Shown: piece by piece, positions 6,654 through 7,719 of the stretch
How positions within the stretch are numbered: the first letter of the stretch is position 1
Layout of the letters: every line of letters begins with the position of its first letter
DNA from: JBBSUQ01 sp038234235
Lineage (GTDB): Bacteria > Bacteroidota > Bacteroidia > Flavobacteriales_D > Crocinitomicaceae
Direction: 5' to 3'
NCBI GenBank assembly: GCA_038234235.1
Contig: JBBSUQ010000155.1
Coordinates: forward strand, 1 to 7,719
Length of the DNA stretch: 7,719 nucleotides
Position numbers and translations under genes: made by a program
Notes under the pieces: model-generated
The model's input: the letters and a program-made list of their open reading frames with translations, nothing else
What the model was told of the DNA's origin: nothing
Databases searched by the model: none

Positions 6654-7719
6654 TTATCTCTTCATTACAACCGTTCCGTTATATACTGGTTTTTCACCGA
6701 TTGCTGCATTTGCTATAACAACTTTCCATACATAACTTTTATCAAAATCAACCATTTTACCAGTTCTTTGATCGTAACCATCCCAACCTGAATATTTGTC
6801 AGTTGTTCTGTAAACTACTTCTCCACTTACTGGATCAATTATTACCAATTCAAATCTTACTTCTCTTTCTTGTAAAGATCTCGGCATAAAACGATTCACC
6901 GTGTTATCACTTGAATATGGTCTAAAAGCCTCTGGTGCAAGTAAATTAAAGTCTTCCTCAATTGTCAACTCTTTAGAAGTTTTAGCTTGACAACCATTGG
7001 CTGCTTTATTTTCTAGAGTAATGATGTAAGTTCCTTTTTTGAAATAATGAACTTCAACCTCGTTTCCAACTAATTTTTGTTGGTTGTTTTCAGCAGTCCA
7101 TACCAAAGATTCATCTGGAGAATTTGTGTACAATCTAATACTCGGAATACCATTTTCGTAAGGAGTATCGTCATCAATTTCAAAATCTAATCCTTTGCCT
7201 TCATTAACAAAAAGTGTTTTCTTAGCTTCGAAATTTGCACCGTTGTACATTCCAATCAAATATTCTCCAGCAACTGTCGGTTTGAAATTCAATCTTTCAT
7301 TTTGTTTGATTGATACTGTTTTGCCATTAGGATCAAGAATAACTAAATCTTTAGTATTTTTATTTTCTAAGTTCCATGTTGTACCAAGACAGATATTTTC
7401 TAAATTTTGAACTTCGAAAATTGAACTACCTTTATCACTTGATTGTTTTGTTTCGTCTTCATTATTCTTTTCAAAATCATTGATATTAAGATTAGGCATT
7501 GTTGGGAAAGGACCTGTCCAACAACTTAAATTCTCTTTAATATTTGAAGAATTTGTGTTTTTTAAATCAATATTAGTAGACGAATTAACATTTGTATAAC
7601 CATCATCAGAATTTTCATTAGTTGAATGCTCTCCATTTAAATGTGCATCATCCAAAAGAATTTTCTGATCTTTCTTAGTATCTATTCCCTCGTTTGTATC
7701 GTTTTGAGAAATTTGAGGA
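6654..7719 (-). CDS. Exported multidomain protein with Ig/PKD-like modules and CHU_C/T9SS type-B-like C-terminus (5' end outside window)
   Basis: The minus-strand frame is open to the window edge. The TTG at 7653-7655 is only an internal codon, and 21 more codons precede it, so the true start is upstream at coordinates beyond 7719. In the 354 visible residues, the first part (to about 7400) is a low-complexity linker rich in Asn, Ser, Asp and Thr. A first probable beta-sandwich follows (about 7200-7400, ICLGTTWNLEN through AGEYLIGMY to KKTLFVNEG). A second PKD-like module (about 6957-7190) has KKGTYIITLENKAANGCQAK. The final 95 residues (about 6657-6944) read PEAFRP, FELVIIDPVSGEVVY, SGWDGYD, KSYVWKVVI and end GTVVMKR. 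This resembles the gliding-motility-associated CHU_C domain, a type-B sorting signal for T9SS export, though PEAFRPYSSD departs from the usual PNAFTPNGDG. The role is unknown; surface adhesion or a structural role is plausible. The hairpin at 6590-6621 should end its transcript. Confidence 0.75.
   Translation of the reverse strand, partial: PQISQNDTNEGIDTKKDQKILLDDAHLNGEHSTNENSDDGYTNVNSSTNIDLKNTNSSNIKENLSCWTGPFPTMPNLNINDFEKNNEDETKQSSDKGSSIFEVQNLENICLGTTWNLENKNTKDLVILDPNGKTVSIKQNERLNFKPTVAGEYLIGMYNGANFEAKKTLFVNEGKGLDFEIDDDTPYENGIPSIRLYTNSPDESLVWTAENNQQKLVGNEVEVHYFKKGTYIITLENKAANGCQAKTSKELTIEEDFNLLAPEAFRPYSSDNTVNRFMPRSLQEREVRFELVIIDPVSGEVVYRTTDKYSGWDGYDQRTGKMVDFDKSYVWKVVIANAAIGEKPVYNGTVVMKR

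Noticed and set aside
7195..7410. 71-codon plus-strand open frame inside the minus-strand surface-protein gene
   Set aside because: It is the complement of a beta-domain coding region with no start context or family signal.
7653..7655. TTG as the start of the minus-strand gene
   Set aside because: The frame continues without a stop to the window edge, and the residues before it continue the same low-complexity linker. There is no signal peptide after the TTG.

Overview
The window looks like a chromosomal housekeeping region from a member of the Bacteroidota, most likely Flavobacteriia-like. Several things point there. The DNA is AT-rich, and the starts lack Shine-Dalgarno sequences and sit in A/T-rich leaders. 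One intergenic promoter carries the Bacteroidota -7 motif TAnnTTTG. The gene order bamD - rpoZ - coaBC - DUF4835/PorD - recN is, to my knowledge, typical of this phylum. The last gene ends in what looks like a type IX secretion (T9SS) type-B/CHU_C-like sorting domain, a phylum hallmark. The genus cannot be told from the sequence.

Layout. Positions 2-547 (+) hold the 3' end of a patatin-like phospholipase gene whose start and serine nucleophile lie outside the window. A 66-base gap follows, with a promoter -7 box at 589-596. From 614 to 6554 (+) six genes run in one direction with gaps of 3, 4, -4, 0 and 16 bases: bamD (outer-membrane assembly lipoprotein), rpoZ (Rpb6/omega-type RNA polymerase subunit), coaBC (coenzyme A synthesis), porD (DUF4835, exported, linked by name to T9SS), recN (SMC-like DNA repair ATPase) and a GSCFA-family SGNH-like protein. 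They are probably one transcription unit. Positions 6555-6653 are intergenic between convergent genes and hold a perfect 11-bp hairpin that can end transcription from either side, with the better U-tract serving the minus strand. From 6654 to the window end (-) lies the C-terminal part of a large exported protein: an Asn/Ser/Asp-rich linker, two probable Ig/PKD-like beta domains and a CHU_C-like C-terminal domain.

How it fits together. The operon mixes envelope biogenesis (BamD, PorD, perhaps GSCFA) with core functions (RNA polymerase, CoA, DNA repair), so co-expression with growth is more plausible than a shared pathway. BamD (assembly of outer-membrane beta-barrels) and PorD (T9SS-linked) act in the same envelope that would export the minus-strand protein.

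I see no CRISPR array, tRNA, rRNA, insertion sequence, phage gene or defence system. I found no convincing evidence for a previously undescribed system. The points most worth a second look are two active-site substitutions in CoaC, the truncated surface protein at the right edge, and a 15-bp in-frame duplication in the GSCFA gene.
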